Shown here one piece after another: positions 7,268 to 15,590 of a stretch of 31,729 nucleotides of DNA. The position numbers were made by a program, and so were the translations under genes. Each line of letters opens with the position of its first letter. The first letter of the stretch is position 1. The notes beneath the pieces were generated by a model that was not told the origin of the DNA, made no database searches, and was given only the letters and a program-made list of their open reading frames with translations. Origin of the DNA: Bacteroidota bacterium (GTDB lineage Bacteria > Bacteroidota > Bacteroidia > AKYH767-A > OLB10); the NCBI GenBank assembly GCA_016717725.1, contig JADKFA010000032.1, positions 1 to 31,729 of the forward strand. The letters run 5' to 3'.

Positions 7268-8194
7268 TTAATGCGCCAACCAACGCTCCGCATCTAACGC
7301 TGCCATGCATCCTGTTCCTGCTGCTGTCACTGCTTGACGATACACATGATCCTGTACATCTCCAGCTGCAAAAACACCTTCTGCACTCGTATAGGTAGAG
7401 CCTGGCTTGGTGATGATGTACCCATTCGCATCTAATTCTAATTGTCCTTTGAAAATTTGGGTGTTTGGTTCGTGACCGATGGCTACAAAGAATCCTGTAA
7501 CATCTAAAACTTTTTCTTCTTTGCTGATGTTGTTCACCACTTTCACCCCATTCACTCCTTTGTCTCCTAAAATTTCAACTGTTTCATGATTAAATAAAAC
7601 TTCAATGTTGGGAGTATTTAATACACGATGTTGCATGGCTTTCGATGCGCGCATTTCGGGTTTGCGAACGAGTAAATAAACTTTTTTGCAAAGCTTGGCT
7701 AGGTAAGATGCTTCTTCTGCTGCGGTATCACCTGCACCCACAATGGCCACATCTTGCCCTTTGAAAAAGAAACCATCACAAACCGCACAGGCACTTACTC
7801 CAAATCCATTGAATTTTTTTTCTGACTCTAATCCTAACCATTTTGCACTCGCGCCTGTTGCAATGATGACAGCATCCGCTTCGATGGTGTGGTTTTCATC
7901 AATAACCACTTTTTTTGTTTTTCCAGTAAAATCAACCGAGCTGGCGTATCCAAATCGGATATCGGTACCAAATCGTTTGGCTTGTTTTTCAAAATCCATC
8001 ATCATTTCGGGACCCTGAATTCCTTCCGGATAACCGGGGTAGTTTTCAACTTCGGTTGTAATGGTCAACTGTCCTCCTGGCTGCAGCCCTTGATAAAGTA
8101 ATGGTTTTAAATCAGCTCGTGCTGCATAAATAGCTGCTGTATAACCTGCTGGACCTGAACCTATAATGAGTAGTTGAACTTTTTCTGTTGTCAT
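7268..8194 (-). CDS. trxB: Thioredoxin-disulfide reductase
   Basis: A flavoprotein that transfers electrons from NADPH through FAD and a redox disulfide to thioredoxin. The 308-residue protein has the FAD-binding GSGPAG (12-17), the redox motif CAVC (Cys136, Cys139), the NADPH-binding GAGDTA (153-158) and the second FAD motif GVFAAGD (273-279). Length is normal for the low-molecular-weight type. The ATG at 8192-8194 (MTTEKVQLLIIGSG) is preferred over an in-frame upstream start because it fits family length and sits 21 nt after a Bacteroidota-type -7 element. It stands alone as a minus-strand transcription unit. Confidence 0.97.
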   Translation of the reverse strand: MTTEKVQLLIIGSGPAGYTAAIYAARADLKPLLYQGLQPGGQLTITTEVENYPGYPEGIQGPEMMMDFEKQAKRFGTDIRFGYASSVDFTGKTKKVVIDENHTIEADAVIIATGASAKWLGLESEKKFNGFGVSACAVCDGFFFKGQDVAIVGAGDTAAEEASYLAKLCKKVYLLVRKPEMRASKAMQHRVLNTPNIEVLFNHETVEILGDKGVNGVKVVNNISKEEKVLDVTGFFVAIGHEPNTQIFKGQLELDANGYIITKPGSTYTSAEGVFAAGDVQDHVYRQAVTAAGTGCMAALDAERWLAH

Positions 8195-8215
8195 AACGAT
8201 GTTGAAATTGGATTG

Positions 8216-8246
8216 CAAAAATACATGCATTCATCCGTTATTTAAA
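8216..8246 (-). promoter_or_regulatory. Probable trxB promoter
   Basis: On the minus strand TTTA, 19 bases, then TATTTTTG. This fits the Bacteroidota primary-sigma consensus TTTG-N19-TAnnTTTG except for one base of the -33 box. The -7 box ends 21 nt before the chosen ATG. Confidence 0.5.
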
Positions 8247-8372
8247 GCGATTATGATGAAAGTCTTTAGTTGAAAGAGTTAGTCAGGATTTTATAAAAAG
8301 ATTCGTTGGGTATAATGAACCTGATCAGCAAGTTATAGATTCTAGATTCTGGATTCTGGACACCAACAACAA

Positions 8373-8388
8373 TCGCGAAGCCTCGCGA
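8373..8388. repeat. Dispersed palindromic repeat, full copy near the moxR stop
   Basis: TCGCGA-AGCC-TCGCGA lies 7 bases past the stop of the MoxR gene. It is the inverted twin of the copy at 7248-7263. Just upstream (about 8339-8360) is a degenerate GATTCTG run (GATTCTA, GATTCTG, GATTCTGG). The rest of the 8231-8395 gap contains the trxB promoter region and nothing else recognisable. Confidence 0.8.
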
Positions 8389-8395
8389 CCAACAA

Positions 8396-9367
8396 CTATC
8401 CAATCAAATCTTCAATGATTTTTTCTACACTAATTCCTTCCGCTTCTGCTTTGAAATTTTTTACGATACGATGTCTTAAAATAGCAGGCGCAATGGCTTT
8501 AACGTCTTCAATATCGGGAGAGTATTTTCCGTTCAATACAGCATTGCATTTTGCCCCAACTACTAAGAATTGTGATGCACGTGGACCTGCTCCCCAATTT
8601 AAATATTCATTGGCTATGGGTGCTGCATGCACAGTGTTTGGACGTGTTTTAGCAGAGAGTGAAACTGCATATTGCATTACATTGTCGGGAACAGGTATGC
8701 GACGAATTAATTGTTGGAAATAACTTATTTCTTCTCCTGTTAAAATTTTACTTAGTGTTGGACTATAGTTGCTCGTTGTGTTTTTTACAACTAATAATTC
8801 TTCTTCTAAACTTGGATAGTCTAACATCACGTTAAACATGAAACGGTCTAACTGTGCTTCAGGTAATGGATAAGTTCCTTCTTGTTCAATAGGATTTTGT
8901 GTGGCCAATACAAAGAAAGGTTTTGGTAATTCATAACGATTACCTGCAGCAGTTACTGCACGTTCTTGCATGGCTTCCAGCAAAGCCGCTTGTGTTTTCG
9001 GAGGGGTTCGGTTAATCTCATCCGCAAGAATAATATTCGCAAACAAAGGGCCTTTCACAAATCGAAAATGTCTGTTCTCGTCTAAAATTTCAGTACCAAT
9101 AATATCACTTGGCATCAAATCAGGCGTAAATTGAATACGATTGTAACTCAATCCTAACACCTGAGCAATGGTATTTACCAATAATGTTTTTGCTAATCCT
9201 GGCACTCCAACCAATAAACAATGTCCATTGCTAAAAATAGAGATGAGTGAATCTTTCACCACCTGATCTTGTCCGATGATTACTTTTCCAATTTCATTTC
9301 TTAACTGTTGATAGGCATCCCGTAAACCATCTACGGCCTCGACATCTGAATTATATTTTTGATTCAT
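8396..9367 (-). CDS. MoxR-family AAA+ ATPase
   Basis: A 323-residue MoxR/RavA-type AAA+ ATPase, thought to act as a chaperone-like factor that matures partner proteins, often VWA-domain proteins. Visible motifs: Walker A GVPGLAKT (54-61), Walker B ILADEIN (113-119) followed by the characteristic RTPPKTQAALLEAMQE, and sensor 1 LATQNP (154-159). The usual downstream partners (DUF58 and VWA proteins) are absent; trxB follows instead, after repeat DNA. It lies 19 nt after the surA-like gene on the same strand and probably shares its transcript. Confidence 0.93.
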   Translation of the reverse strand: MNQKYNSDVEAVDGLRDAYQQLRNEIGKVIIGQDQVVKDSLISIFSNGHCLLVGVPGLAKTLLVNTIAQVLGLSYNRIQFTPDLMPSDIIGTEILDENRHFRFVKGPLFANIILADEINRTPPKTQAALLEAMQERAVTAAGNRYELPKPFFVLATQNPIEQEGTYPLPEAQLDRFMFNVMLDYPSLEEELLVVKNTTSNYSPTLSKILTGEEISYFQQLIRRIPVPDNVMQYAVSLSAKTRPNTVHAAPIANEYLNWGAGPRASQFLVVGAKCNAVLNGKYSPDIEDVKAIAPAILRHRIVKNFKAEAEGISVEKIIEDLIG

Positions 9368-9386
9368 ATTTATTTTCTAAAAATAT

Positions 9387-10757
9387 TTATTGAGGTAACC
9401 AGTCTTTTACGCTAGGGCAAGTACTGTAGTCGTCACCAATACGTATGTACGTAATTAATTTCTTTTTGTTTCTCCATTGCTCCAAAACCGTGTTTTGTTT
9501 ATCGGTAAGGGCTAATTCTTGTAATCGTTGGTAATCATCCTTAAGATTCAAACGATGTGGTTCCGATCTTGATTTAAGGAACAAAATTCTAAATCCCTGG
9601 CCACCTTCTCTGCTGGTAGTGGATATGGGGTTTGAGTATTCACCCACTTGCATTTTGTCTAATTGAAACAAAACTACGGGATCAACCATGTCGGCTTCAA
9701 AATGTGAAGATCCGGTGGCTGGATTCACCACTAATCCGCCGTTAAGCTTTGTATCTTTATCATCCGAATATTTTTCGGCCGCTTCAGAAAATTTTATTTC
9801 TCCGCTTTTAAGTTTACTTACCAAGCTATCCATCTCAGCTTGCGAACGAATAATGTCATCTGTAGTCACTTTTACAGGAATTAAAATATGACGCACATTA
9901 ATTTTTTCACCTCTACGCTCTATCAATTGAATGATATGAAATCCAAACTGAGTTTCTACAACTGGAGATACATCCACCATATTTTTTAATCTGAAAGCTG
10001 CTGCTTCGAATTCGGGAACCAAGTCTCCGCGATTAACAAATCCTAATTCTCCATTTTGTTTCGCGCTCTCTTTATCTTGTGAGTAGAGTAGGGCTAATGT
10101 TCCAAAATCTTCACCTGCAAGTATTCGGTTTCTTAATGTGGTAATTTGTTCTTTTGCTTTTGCTTTTTCCTCTTCTCCTACAGGTACATTTCTCAGTATT
10201 TGAGCATATTCTACCTCTGCATTGATGAGCGGCAAACTGTCTTTAGGAATATTATCAAAAAAGGCTTTTACATCGGATGGATTCGCATTTACAGTGCTGG
10301 TCACCTTGCTTTGCATTTGCTGAATTAAGAGTTGATCTTTGATCATAGGACGAAACTCTTCTTTTAATTGTCCAATCGATTTCCCATAATATTTTTCCAG
10401 TTTCTCGGCAGATCCAATCTGAGAAATATAATAAGCCATGTTCTGATTGATCTTTTGTTCTACCTGATCATCAGTAACCACAATGCTATCTATTGCTGCT
10501 TGATGTAAAAGAAGTTTGTTGAGCAATAGTTGGTCGATGATCCTACACTTTAATTCCGCCTCACCTAAAGTGGATTGAGTAAGGTATTGCTGATATTGTG
10601 TTTCAACATCAGAAAGCAGTATAATATGATTTCCAACCACAGCGGCAACTTTATCAACTACAATTTCATTTTGAGGTTGAGCAACAAGAGTTATGCTGCA
10701 AAGCAGTAAGCAAAAACTACTTAATCCAATTTTCAATTTCTTTCTTTTGTAGTGCAT
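9387..10757 (-). CDS. surA: SurA-like periplasmic peptidylprolyl isomerase, two parvulin domains
   Basis: Periplasmic chaperone/foldase, probably for outer-membrane proteins. The 456-residue protein (ATG at 10755-10757, MHYKRKKLKIG) has a signal peptide ending near LVAQPQ, a SurA N-terminal chaperone domain (KVAAVVGNHIILLSDV onward) and two parvulin domains. The first (about 185-285) includes GELGFVNRGDLVPEFE and TQFGFHIIQL; the second starts at VRHILIPVKV. A longer in-frame start 27 nt upstream exists but would spoil the signal peptide. The gene overlaps the end of the lipoprotein gene by 41 nt, showing tight coupling in the PPIase operon. Confidence 0.92.
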   Translation of the reverse strand: MHYKRKKLKIGLSSFCLLLCSITLVAQPQNEIVVDKVAAVVGNHIILLSDVETQYQQYLTQSTLGEAELKCRIIDQLLLNKLLLHQAAIDSIVVTDDQVEQKINQNMAYYISQIGSAEKLEKYYGKSIGQLKEEFRPMIKDQLLIQQMQSKVTSTVNANPSDVKAFFDNIPKDSLPLINAEVEYAQILRNVPVGEEEKAKAKEQITTLRNRILAGEDFGTLALLYSQDKESAKQNGELGFVNRGDLVPEFEAAAFRLKNMVDVSPVVETQFGFHIIQLIERRGEKINVRHILIPVKVTTDDIIRSQAEMDSLVSKLKSGEIKFSEAAEKYSDDKDTKLNGGLVVNPATGSSHFEADMVDPVVLFQLDKMQVGEYSNPISTTSREGGQGFRILFLKSRSEPHRLNLKDDYQRLQELALTDKQNTVLEQWRNKKKLITYIRIGDDYSTCPSVKDWLPQ

Positions 10758-11613
10758 CTTGATAGGCGTCTTTTTCCATTTCACGAATTAATTCGAGCTT
10801 GCGGTTGTTGATGATGAGATTCCAAATATTTTCTCTCTCGAAGTTCAACGGAGATAAGCTTTCTTTTATTTTAAATCCTTTAATATTTACAAAGAAAATA
10901 TGTGATGAATCGGGAATTTCAATGTATCGGTTGTTTTTGAGATATTGCTCCTGATCGTATGTCTTAATGGGTATTTTCTTGAGTAAGTCATCAAAAAGAA
11001 TCCATTCTTCGTCATTGAAATAATAATCGGTTGCGAATTGATAACAATATTCTTCTAATTGTTTACGGTCTTTCGCATTGGTACTTTTAAACCATCCTTT
11101 AACTTTCGGAAGTTTGGGTGCTGTCTTGGGTAGTTTGAAATAGAGAACTTGAAGAATGTTGTTTTTTAATTGAAAGTTATTCTGATTTTCATTGTAATAT
11201 TTTTCAATATCTTCATTGCTGATGGAGGTATCTAGTTTCTGTAAGATTAACTCACTTTCGTAAATATAGGTAATTAATGAGTTTCTATATTCTTCAAGCT
11301 TCTTATCAACATTTTTTCGCTCGTCGTCCAAATTGTCCTCTGCTCTTTTTAATACCGACTGTTGTTGAATCCAGTTTTGTACATACGATCGAATGATGGT
11401 TAGACTATCATTCTTGCTAACACCTTTTGGAACTAAATTTCGAATGTCGGTAGCGTAAAGGTATTTGTCGTACACACGAGCAATTACTCTTTCGCTAGCA
11501 TCTGAAGTATTACTTTTTTTTTGGCAGGCACTAAATGTCAAAAAGAGCAAACAGCTGCAAATGATGAACAGCGTGCTATGCTCTTTTTGAATGAATCTTG
11601 CTTTAGTCAACAA
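10717..11613 (-). CDS. SurA/PpiC-related lipoprotein without a parvulin domain
   Basis: A 298-residue predicted lipoprotein: hydrophobic segment, then lipobox FSAC with Cys30. The body resembles the helical N- and C-terminal regions of SurA/PpiC chaperones (ARVYDKYLYATDIRNLVP, then a long charged helix, then NEDIEKYYNENQNNFQLKN). The HIL and GFHII parvulin signatures are absent, so it is probably a chaperone-like partner, not an isomerase. It lies between two parvulin proteins, 15 nt after one and overlapping the next by 41 nt. The frame has no usable ATG; TTG codons at 11613 and 11610 are the only candidates. Confidence 0.75.
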   Translation of the reverse strand: MLTKARFIQKEHSTLFIICSCLLFLTFSACQKKSNTSDASERVIARVYDKYLYATDIRNLVPKGVSKNDSLTIIRSYVQNWIQQQSVLKRAEDNLDDERKNVDKKLEEYRNSLITYIYESELILQKLDTSISNEDIEKYYNENQNNFQLKNNILQVLYFKLPKTAPKLPKVKGWFKSTNAKDRKQLEEYCYQFATDYYFNDEEWILFDDLLKKIPIKTYDQEQYLKNNRYIEIPDSSHIFFVNIKGFKIKESLSPLNFERENIWNLIINNRKLELIREMEKDAYQDALQKKEIENWIK

Positions 11614-11628
11614 TGGAGTAGATTAATA

Positions 11629-13668
11629 CTATTTCCACATGGATTCTAAAACTTCGTTATTTACTTTTACACTGTATTTGTCGTGTAAACTTTGTAACCA
11701 TGTTTTTTCCAAGTAGGTTTGATAGTCGGCGGTAACCACACCTTTTGCTTCTTCTAATGTTTTAGGAGTAGGAGGTAAGATGGATTTTACATCAACGATA
11801 TGAACCATATTGTTTTTTACAACATCGGCACTCAAGCCCGTTTTCCATCCTGCAGCTTCTACGATTTCATTTTCTCCATGACCAAATTTTCCATCACGAG
11901 TAGTTACAGCACTTGCATTCGTTTTGTTTAAACCTGCAATAATTTCTGCAGCCGTTTTTTTCTTCTTAGTAAGTCCTTTGCGAAGTTCAGCAGCTACTTT
12001 TGCATCAGCACAAGTGTAGATGGTTACATCACATCTTTCTGCCCATTTGTAATTGTTTTTATTCGCTTCATGGAATACTTCAAGACCAGCGGTATCTTTT
12101 ACCGCTTTACTCCAAACCATTTTGTCCGTTAAGTCAAAAAGTAAAATTCCATCTCTGTATTCACGCATTAAATTTCGGAAGTCAGGATAAATTTTTTCAA
12201 GTCTTTCTTCTAAGTAGCTAAGTACAGCATCACCCACCCACTGATCGTACATGGAGTAACCAATAGCTTGAGGGTTGTTGCCTGTTCTTTTTGTTTGATG
12301 TGTGCTCACGTATTTTGCAAAATCTTGCTGAGAATAATTACTCACCACGCCATTTGAATCTGTTAAAGAGAAAATATTTTTTGTGAATTTATCAGCAGTT
12401 GCTAAATCCCACTCTCCTTCGGTTACACTACTGTCGAGGCTAGCGATAAATTCATCTTTCACTTTAGGAACTTCTTTGTACTTGTATGCTTTTTTAATTT
12501 TTGTCACCATACTCAATCGACTTGCTTCATTTCTGCTGTCACGAGCGATTAATTGTTTTAACTCCGCTTTCTTTTCAGCAAAAGGTGGTATTCCACGCTT
12601 ATCAAGTAATTGAATGATATGAAAACCATACGTAGTTTTAATACTTCCACTTCGGTCACCTTTATTTTTAAGTGCAAAAGCAGCTTTTTCAAATTCTGGT
12701 ACCATTTTACCTGTACCAAACCAAGGAAGCTCACCACCTTTTTTCACTGATCCTTTGTCTTCGCTGTACATGGTTACTGCAGAATCCCAAGCCATTCCTT
12801 TTTTCAATGCCTGAACCACTTCGTTCATTCTAAGTTCCGATGCTTTCACTAAACTATCATTTGCATCCTTTGGAATACGGATCATGATATGAGCGGTTTG
12901 AATTTCTCCTTGTGCAGGACGAATATCTAAAACTTTAATAATGTGATAGCCAAAGCGAGTACGAACTGGCATAGAAACCGTGCCTGGCTTGGTATTGAAC
13001 GCTACCGTTTCAAAAGGATAAACCATCTGCATCCCAGTAAAATATCCTAATTCACCATTATTCTCTTTTGCAGATGGATCTTCACTTGAATCACGTGCTA
13101 CTTTCCCAAAATCAGCTCCTTTCATAATCATTTCACGAATTTTTAGGATTCGATTGTAAGCAATAACAGTATCTTTTGGAAGTGCGTCGGGATTTACTTT
13201 AAGTAGAACATGACTTGCTTTTACATCCTTTCCTAAACGCTCATAGGCTTCTTGTATTAAGTTTTCACTCACATCTTTATCGGTGAGATAAGGTTGTGCT
13301 AATTGCTTATTATAACCTGAAAGTTCATTTTTAAAGGTCTCGCTGGTGTCCATTTTCATGGATTCCGCTTCTTTCACTTTCAATTTGTAATTGATGTATA
13401 GGTCGAGATATTCTCTAACGGAAGCTTCCGTAAATACCGAATCCTTGTTGTTTTTGCGGAAAACTCGGTCAAACTCTGATTTTGGAACATTTTCTCCAGC
13501 CACTACCATAAGGATAGGGTCGGTAGCTACAAGAGTCGTGCTCGTTGGTTTAGAAGCATTTGCCGGAGTAGAAATTGCTTTTTTAGGTGCCGGTTTCTTG
13601 GTTTGAGCAGGGACCTGTGAAACAACAGCCACAGAGAGAAGAAGAGAGTAAATAATTGCTTTTGTCAT
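11629..13668 (-). CDS. Large periplasmic peptidylprolyl isomerase with two parvulin domains
   Basis: A 679-residue secreted PpiC/SurA-type foldase. The signal peptide (MTKAIIYSLLLSVAVV, cleavage near PAQ) is followed by a Pro/Ala/Lys/Thr-rich linker and a SurA-like N-terminal region (VPKSEFDRVFRKNN). The first parvulin domain is at about 148-250 (ASHVLLKV, GELGYFTGMQMVYPFE, FGYHIIKVLD) and the second at about 258-360 (TAHIMIRI, GGELPWFGTGKMVPEFE, YGFHIIQLLD). The C-terminal 300 residues have no clear signature. It is the first gene of the foldase operon and follows guaB after a 299-bp gap. A candidate -7 element lies 23 nt before the ATG. Confidence 0.9.
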   Translation of the reverse strand: MTKAIIYSLLLSVAVVSQVPAQTKKPAPKKAISTPANASKPTSTTLVATDPILMVVAGENVPKSEFDRVFRKNNKDSVFTEASVREYLDLYINYKLKVKEAESMKMDTSETFKNELSGYNKQLAQPYLTDKDVSENLIQEAYERLGKDVKASHVLLKVNPDALPKDTVIAYNRILKIREMIMKGADFGKVARDSSEDPSAKENNGELGYFTGMQMVYPFETVAFNTKPGTVSMPVRTRFGYHIIKVLDIRPAQGEIQTAHIMIRIPKDANDSLVKASELRMNEVVQALKKGMAWDSAVTMYSEDKGSVKKGGELPWFGTGKMVPEFEKAAFALKNKGDRSGSIKTTYGFHIIQLLDKRGIPPFAEKKAELKQLIARDSRNEASRLSMVTKIKKAYKYKEVPKVKDEFIASLDSSVTEGEWDLATADKFTKNIFSLTDSNGVVSNYSQQDFAKYVSTHQTKRTGNNPQAIGYSMYDQWVGDAVLSYLEERLEKIYPDFRNLMREYRDGILLFDLTDKMVWSKAVKDTAGLEVFHEANKNNYKWAERCDVTIYTCADAKVAAELRKGLTKKKKTAAEIIAGLNKTNASAVTTRDGKFGHGENEIVEAAGWKTGLSADVVKNNMVHIVDVKSILPPTPKTLEEAKGVVTADYQTYLEKTWLQSLHDKYSVKVNNEVLESMWK

Positions 13669-13691
13669 AATGGACTTAATTTATAGGGAGG

Positions 13692-13699
13692 CAAATGTA
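13692..13699 (-). promoter_or_regulatory. Candidate -7 promoter element for the PPIase operon
   Basis: TACATTTG on the minus strand fits TAnnTTTG and ends 23 nt before the ATG, a spacing close to that at trxB, guaB and the giant gene. No convincing -33 box lies 19 nt upstream. The rest of the gap 13700-13967 shows only a weak hairpin after guaB (13923-13941, 7 pairs with one wobble, no T-run). Confidence 0.35.
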
Positions 13700-13967
13700 A
13701 TAATTCTCTCCTCTTTTCGAGACTGATTGACCATCTTTCCAATGAAAAAATGGTGAAAAACAGGGTCCATTGCCCACAATGTTTGTAACTAATTTTGAGA
13801 GGAAGCCTGCGAAACAACTTTAAGGCCTTGACGAATAGCAAAAAGCAAGTTAGTTTAACCCACCAAAAATGGTAGCAAGTAAACGGTAACAAAAAATAAT
13901 TTTAGTAAGATTTATTTAATATAAGACGGTATGTCCATCTTCATTAAATTCAAAATTTGTACTTAAT

Positions 13968-15434
13968 TTATCTCGAATAATTAGGTGCATCACTTACAAC
14001 AGTCACATCATGCGGATGGCTTTCACGGATACCCGACGACGTTATACGTATGAACTTTGCATCCTGTAGTTTTACTACATTTTTTGCTCCACAATAGCCC
14101 ATGGAAGCTTTTAATCCGCCTACCATTTGATACACTTCATCAGCCACTCCACCTTTGTAAGGAACACGACCAACAATTCCTTCTGGAACCAACTTTTTAA
14201 TGTCATCTTCTGCATCCTGAAAGTAGCGATCTTTTGATCCTTCTTTCATGGCTTCGATGGAACCCATCCCTCTGTAAACTTTGTATTTTCTTCCTTCGTA
14301 AATCATCATTTCACCAGGAGATTCTTCTGTCCCAGCGAACAAGGATCCAATCATTACCGTACTAGCACCGGCAGCAATGGCTTTGGCAATATCACCGGTA
14401 AAACGAATTCCACCATCGGCAATTACGGGTATTCCGGTACCTTTTAGCGCTTTAGCTACTTCATAAACAGCCCAAAACTGTGGAACACCCACTCCTGCAA
14501 TAACACGTGTAGTACAAATGGAACCCGGACCAATACCCACTTTTACAGCATCTGCACCTGCTTTTACGAGCGCTTTTGCTGCTTCGGGGGTAGCAATATT
14601 TCCTACTACAACCTGTAATTTTGGAAATGCTTTTTTAACTTTTTTCAATGTGTCAATCACGCCTTTCGAATGACCATGTGCCGTATCAATTACGATGGCA
14701 TCGGCACCTGCTTTTACTAAGGCTTCCACGCGATCAAGAGTATCGGCAGTCACACCAACAGCAGCAGCGACGCGCAAACGTCCTAATTCATCTTTGTTTG
14801 AATTGGGACGTGACTTAAATTTTAAAATGTCTTTGTATGTGATTAATCCGATAAGTTTTCCACTCTTATCCACCACAGGTAACTTTTCAATTTTGTGTCG
14901 TTGAAGAATCAATTCCGCTTTTTGCAAACTAGTAGCTCCAATACTCACAATCAAATTATCCTTGGTCATGGCTTGGTTTACTTTCTTCTTCATGTCTTTC
15001 TCAAAACGAAGATCGCGATTGGTGAGAATACCTTTTAGTTTGGTGTTTTTATCAATGATAGGTATACCACCAATTTTGTTATCACGCATCAACCTTAACG
15101 CTTCTCCAATGGTTCCATCTTCCAGCATCGTTAATGGATCTTGAATCATTCCACTCTCGCTTCGTTTTACTTTTCTTACTTCGGCAGCTTGACGATCGAT
15201 ACTCATGTTCTTATGTAAAACTCCAATGGCTCCTTCTTGGGCCATAGCAATAGCCATAGCCGCTTCGGTAACTGTGTCCATAGCCGCTGAAACAATAGGA
15301 ACTTTGATGGGAATTTTTTTGGTGAAAAAGCTGGATGTATCTGTCTCCCTTGGCATTATCTCCGAATAGGAGGGGATTAATAAAACATCGTCGTAGGTGA
15401 GTCCTTCGCCAATAAACTTTGGATCTGTTTTCAT
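13968..15434 (-). CDS. guaB: IMP dehydrogenase
   Basis: Oxidises IMP to XMP with NAD+, the committed step of GMP synthesis. The 488-residue protein starts at the ATG at 15432-15434 (MKTDPKFIGEGLTYDDVLLIP); a longer frame opening with TTG at 15461 is less likely. Two CBS domains (roughly 95-215) interrupt the TIM barrel. The catalytic loop GPGSICTTR carries the active-site Cys307, followed by VIADGGIRFTGDIAKA (phosphate binding) and the mobile flap region around YRGMGSIEAM. No frame breaks. A candidate -7 element is 24 nt upstream. Confidence 0.98.
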   Translation of the reverse strand: MKTDPKFIGEGLTYDDVLLIPSYSEIMPRETDTSSFFTKKIPIKVPIVSAAMDTVTEAAMAIAMAQEGAIGVLHKNMSIDRQAAEVRKVKRSESGMIQDPLTMLEDGTIGEALRLMRDNKIGGIPIIDKNTKLKGILTNRDLRFEKDMKKKVNQAMTKDNLIVSIGATSLQKAELILQRHKIEKLPVVDKSGKLIGLITYKDILKFKSRPNSNKDELGRLRVAAAVGVTADTLDRVEALVKAGADAIVIDTAHGHSKGVIDTLKKVKKAFPKLQVVVGNIATPEAAKALVKAGADAVKVGIGPGSICTTRVIAGVGVPQFWAVYEVAKALKGTGIPVIADGGIRFTGDIAKAIAAGASTVMIGSLFAGTEESPGEMMIYEGRKYKVYRGMGSIEAMKEGSKDRYFQDAEDDIKKLVPEGIVGRVPYKGGVADEVYQMVGGLKASMGYCGAKNVVKLQDAKFIRITSSGIRESHPHDVTVVSDAPNYSR

Positions 15435-15458
15435 AGGATGATCGTGGATATTGGCATG

Positions 15459-15466
15459 CAAAAGTA
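15459..15466 (-). promoter_or_regulatory. Candidate -7 promoter element for guaB
   Basis: TACTTTTG on the minus strand fits TAnnTTTG and ends 24 nt before the guaB ATG. The matching -33 box is not evident at the standard 19-base spacing. Confidence 0.35.
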
Positions 15467-15529
15467 ACTTTTTTTACCGATAATTTACCTTAAAGTTGAG
15501 GTGTTCATCAAAAATTAAGAGATTTCAGA

Positions 15530-15571
15530 AAAGTATAAAAAAATGGAGGCCGCCCATCCCTGAGCGGCCTC
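15530..15571 (-). terminator. Rho-independent terminator of the giant surface-protein gene
   Basis: Reading the minus strand, GAGGCCGC (15571-15564) pairs perfectly with GCGGCCTC (15553-15546) around a 10-base loop, and a run of seven T follows 3 bases later. It begins 19 nt past the stop codon of the giant gene. The GC-rich stem stands out in an AT-rich gap. Confidence 0.85.
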
Positions 15572-15590
15572 ACCACGCGTTGACCGGAAT

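Noticed and set aside
13665..13892. 75-codon ORF upstream of the large PPIase
   Set aside because: It overlaps the PPIase start and probable promoter, has no recognisable pattern and biased composition; chance ORF.
15435..15461. Longer guaB start (TTG at 15461)
   Set aside because: The ATG at 15434 matches the family N-terminus and lies at the same distance from a -7 box as in other genes here.
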